The notes under the pieces are model-generated. The model did not search any database and had not been told where the DNA came from. It worked only from the letters and a program-made list of their open reading frames with translations. Shown piece after piece: positions 60,101 to 64,000 of a stretch of 64,000 nt of DNA (positions within the stretch are counted from its first letter, which is position 1; each line of letters begins with the position of its first letter). The DNA is from Azolla caroliniana (lineage: Eukaryota; Polypodiophyta): assembly GCA_043228905.1 (NCBI GenBank), contig JBHGNT010000001.1, positions 1,488,001-1,552,000 of the forward strand, read 5' to 3'. A program made the translations under genes and the position numbers.

Positions 60101-60382
60101 CCAAAAGCATTCTCTCATTGGATGGAGGAGGTGGGTGCTCTATCTACACACTACAAACTCTCTTTCTTCTCTGTTCTTACTGTTGTTGTTGATCCTTATG
60201 CTGCTGGCTGCGTTAGTGGTAACGCAGGCATGATCAACTCTGCCGCCCTCCTGCGGCTGCCCCAGCCGCCGCCCTCCTCTCTCCTCCTCCCCAGGCAATC
60301 AATCTCTCTTCTCTCTTCCCAATAGCCCCAGTGAGTGATGGTCACCCATCATTTCATTCCCTTCTCATGAGTCTCTGTTTAC
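57134..60382. other. Intergenic between SAC3-like and ThrRS genes
   Basis: It includes the presumed SAC3-like 3' UTR and the ThrRS promoter. A TATGC-repeat run lies near 59098-59118. The rest is AT-rich with short broken frames only. No conserved protein was recognised. Confidence 0.5.
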
Positions 60383-60714
60383 ATGTATGTCTTCAGGAGG
60401 AGGGACACGTTCGGTGGCGCGGCTGCTCATCGCCCGCTCCTATTTCCTCTGTGTCCATGCCGTCATTTAGAGCAGCAGAGAGGTCCTGCATCTTCGATAA
60501 TATCTGCAACAGCATCTACCTCCAAGGCGCAATCACAATCGCAATCTAAATATGAGGCGGAGAACTCAGAGGATGAGGAAGAGAAGGAGAAGGATCTCGA
60601 TCTGAAGATGGTGATATTGCCTTCTAATGATTCCTCCGGATCCCTGCTTCAAATTCGCCACACGGTATGCCTACAGCACATAAACAATACTCTACAATAG
60701 CCATATCATTTTCT

Positions 60715-60777
<63 letters not shown>

Positions 60778-63700
60778 GTATGACAGCCTCTATGACCTAA
60801 GTATCGTTGAAACTAATAGTGAACTTGTTGTAAATATGTGCTGCTGTGATTCCAAACATTTCATCTGTGATGCTCGCTGTAGTACATCCCTTGGAGCTAA
60901 TTGTTTTCAGGACAATTTAGCATTTGGTTACCCTCAGGTCTTTACGATGACCTTAAAAGGAGCTAAGAAACAAAAGCAGAAAGCAAAGTTTGTTTTTTTT
61001 CTTTTCACAATAGTTAACCATCTGAAGATGCGTTTCCCTTGTCAATAATCTCATCACTCTTGTTATCGATAGATAATGGGCATTATCTCCTGCCATCGCA
61101 GGTGCTTACCTCACTTCACAGGCCTCTCCATTCTGGATTGACTTATACTACAGATATTTCGAAGACAAAAATTACAATATATCTGACTTGCGAATTTTAC
61201 ATGTATAGATGATGAGATTCTTTAGTCACAACTTACGCTATTTCTATTTACTTTTTTTACATTTTTACATTTATTTTGGTTTGTTTTTCTCAGAGACAAG
61301 ACAACATTTTAAGATATAACCTTTTGTGTGGTTTTACAGGCCATTCTAGCCTTTTAAAAGAGATACCTTTTTTTTCTATTATTGATGATTTATGTCTATT
61401 TCTTGTATGGTACAGAGTGCACATATCATGGCTATGGCCGTACAAAAACTATTTCCTGATGCCCAAGTTACTATAGGCCCTTGGATTGAGAAGGGTTTCT
61501 ACTATGATTTTGATATGAAGGAACCACTTACAGACAAAGATCTAAAAAGAATAAAGAAGGAGATGGTAATTCTTGAATATCAGCTTCTGGCCAGTTTTTA
61601 CATGTATTTCAAGGCATTTATTATCTACTAGAATTGATGCAACGGCTTTTGTAGAACCGGATCATTAGCCGCAATATGCCGCTCAGAAGGGAAGAAGTTA
61701 CTAGGGATGAGGCTGAGCGGAGAATAAAGCAGATCAATGAACCGTACAAGCTTGAGATACTACAAAGTATCAAGACAGAGCCAATAACAATCTATCACAT
61801 TGGTTAGTTAAGTTTGAAGTATCTTTCTTTTGTTCGAAATTTATGAGATGGGTATGCTGACTTCAATATTGTAATTTGCTACTCAATGCAAACAAGTTTA
61901 TTGTTTTCCTTTGGGATCAGGATTAGGATACACAATATAAACAAAAACGTTTTCAAATTAGATGTTCTCATAATAGATCTTCTAAGTGAGGTGTATTATG
62001 TTGTTAAGGTGCATGCCAATGGCCTGTTAACTAGGGTCTCTTGTATGAACCCTAGAGAGTCACGATAAATATTATTAGGAACTAATGATAAAATTGCTAT
62101 GTGGCATCCACAAACCCATGATTATTTACGACAATATGAACTTTATAGAGAGTCACGACATATATTATTTCTTTAAAAGAACCTTGAGGGATGTATAGAT
62201 CTATAAAAGGACAAAACATGGTAGTAAAAGGGTATTTCTCCTTGGCTTATGTTATGGGTATTGGATGAGCAAGCAGACATGGGTGAGTGTAGAGCCAGGT
62301 GAGCAAGTGGATATGATGAAACGTGAGGGCAGCCTGGGTGCAATCCTTGGAACAAGGGCATGAAGGCAACACCGAGATGGGAGAGTCCAGAGAGAGGATC
62401 AATGGGAGAACAAGAGAACAAGAAACAATATTAAAGACAGAGTCCATGATTACATCCAATACAATCCCTTTCTAGCCCTTACAATATGTATATTTCTAGC
62501 CCTTTCTAGTCCATGATTACATCCAATACAATCCCTTTCTAGCCCTGACAATATCTATATTTCCCACATCCTTACAGCTCGTCGCTTGTTGATGACTTGT
62601 TGAAGTTCCAGTGAATACTACAATACATAACGACATTGTTAATCAGAGTACTATTGTGTTCAGGTGATGAGTGGTGGGATCTTTGTGCTGGACCTCATGT
62701 AGAATCAACTGGAAAAATCAATCAGAAAGCAGTTGATTTAGAATCTGTCGCTGGTGCTTATTGGAGAGGAGATGAGAAAAACAAGATGCTGCAAAGAATT
62801 TATGGAACTGCATGGGAGACAGAGGAGCAATTAAAGGCTTATCGAGTGCAGAAAGAGGAGGCTAAAAGGCGTGACCATCGTCGCCTTGGACAAGAACTTG
62901 ACCTGTTTTCTATTCAGGTATTTGGTAACATTCTCTCCAACCTTGGAAAATATTGGATGGATATCTAAGGCTGGTAAAACTCCAGGATGATGCGGGTGGG
63001 GGCCTTGTATTTTGGCACCCAAAAGGTGCTATTGTACGACTTCTTATTGAGGATCTTTGGAGAAAAATCCATGTGCAACGGGGATACAATCTACTGTTTA
63101 CACCACATGTTGCTAAGGCAGACTTATGGAAAACGAGTGGACATCTAGATTTCTACAAAGAGAACATGTTTGATCAAATGGAAATAGAAGATGAGCTTTA
63201 TCAGTTAAGGCCTATGAATTGTCCTTATCATATTCAAATCTATAAATCTGCTTTACGGTCATACAGAGATTTGCCATTCAAAGTTGCTGAACTTGGAACA
63301 GTCTATCGATATGAGAAGTCAGGCACTTTACATGGACTTTTTCGTGTTAGAGGTTTTACACAGGTTTGTTGTGCTATCTACTACTTTTATGCATGATGAA
63401 AGCTACTTGAATTACAACATTTTCCTTAGGCTACTTGGAGCTTCTATATGGATTACATGCATTGTGTAATGGAGTAGGAATTCAATGCTATATCACGATT
63501 CACACTACATCCTAATGTATCTATGACAGGATGATGCACACATATTCTGCCTTCCCAGCCAAATCAAAGATGAGATTAGAGGAGTTCTTGATCTGACAGA
63601 AGATATTCTTTCTGAATTTGGCTTCAAAAAATATGAAGTATACTTGTCAACGAAACCTGCAAAGGCAGTTGGTTCTAATGATATATGGGAGAAGGCAACA

Positions 63701-64000
63701 ACAGCCTTGAAAGAGGCCCTCGATGATAAAGGTTGGGACTATGTGTATGATGAAGGTGGTGGTGCATTTTATGGCCCAAAGATTGATCTTAAAATTGAAG
63801 ATGCAATTGGCCGAAAGTGGCAATGCTCTACGATCCAGGTAAGCTTGCATGGTGCATTTCGGACTTAATGCTATCCCCCTTAACAATCTATTCATCTGTG
63901 ATAAAGTGGGCTTTTGGAATACAGGTTGATTTTAACCTTCCAGAGAGGTTCAAGCTACTTTATGTTGATTCAATTACAGAAAGGAAACAGCCTATCATGA
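60383..64000 (+). CDS. Threonyl-tRNA synthetase, organellar type (3' end outside window)
   Basis: Seven exons in phase: 60383-60664, 61416-61565, 61655-61802, 62664-62917, 62986-63363, 63530-63838 and 63925 to beyond 64000, giving about 532 residues so far. The enzyme charges tRNA-Thr. The N2 editing/SAD module shows H93xxxH97 and C201xxxH205. The class II core shows [11 protein letters not shown] near 282, zinc ligands C357 (MNCPYH) and H408 (TQDDAHIFC), and motif 2 R386-x-E388. There is no N-terminal TGS domain: 75-odd residues of low-complexity, partly basic sequence precede [18 protein letters not shown]. That matches the plant chloroplast/mitochondrial ThrRS type, so the N-terminus is probably a transit peptide. 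An in-frame TGA at 60368-60370 limits the start to this ATG unless an upstream exon is spliced on. The third zinc His and motif 3 lie outside the window. Confidence 0.93.
60719..60765. repeat. (TA)n microsatellite in ThrRS intron 1
   Basis: About 46 bp of TA repeats followed by TATG repeats, 55 bases after the exon 1 donor. Confidence 0.9.

Noticed and set aside
1-64000. tRNA, rRNA or snRNA genes
   Set aside because: I looked for obvious conserved arms and boxes and saw none. A covariance-model search would be needed to exclude degenerate copies.

Overview
This is a nuclear window from a land plant. It has spliced genes with plant-type introns, an INDETERMINATE-domain (IDD) zinc-finger gene that occurs only in plants, a PPR relic, and long CT/GA microsatellites. 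The PPR style and the retroelement load fit a fern, a lycophyte or another large-genome lineage, but I cannot fix the species from sequence alone.

Layout. Positions 1-5207 hold a CT/GA-rich leader and a complete three-exon IDD transcription factor gene. Positions 5208-9250 are AT-rich with no gene recognised. A tandem array of roughly 145-bp units starts near 9255, stops inside a unit near 9599, and resumes in register at 41631, running to about 42240. Between the two halves lies a block of about 32 kb bounded by a 20-bp inverted repeat (9597-9616 and 41611-41630). I read the block as a DNA transposon inserted into the array and later filled with other elements.

With those other elements subtracted, the transposon core is about 9.6 kb with two genes pointing inward. 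On the left, + strand, is a multi-exon gene of unknown function: a basic N-terminus, a coiled coil, a Cys/His finger and a novel C-terminal domain. On the right, - strand, is a damaged DDE-type transposase with DFAENY, DGAVSQFK and SHGKG motifs. Each gene carries, in or beside an intron, an array built on the palindrome GTAGCTAATTAGCTAC. The first exon of the left gene follows three exact-length 166-bp repeats.

The nested insertions form a Russian doll. A Ty1/copia element (C1, 15642-35572) sits in the transposon. It contains a damaged Ty3/gypsy element (G1, 16912-33927). G1 contains an almost undamaged copia (C2, 18784-24102, target duplication CGTTC, LTRs with one visible difference) and a second gypsy (G2, 24405-31437). 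A gag-only gypsy relative (G3, about 11052-13073) breaks the left transposon gene between two 190-bp direct repeats. A 313-bp hairpin element with a 9-bp target duplication abuts the end of the transposase gene.

Right of the array come a PPR pseudogene (about 42590-43740), a complete 12-exon SAC3/LENG8-type mRNA-export gene (45155-57133, with a 5.6-kb second intron holding a copia relic), and the first seven exons of an organellar-type threonyl-tRNA synthetase gene that runs off the right edge. The three host genes are unrelated housekeeping or regulatory genes on the + strand; nothing suggests that they work together.
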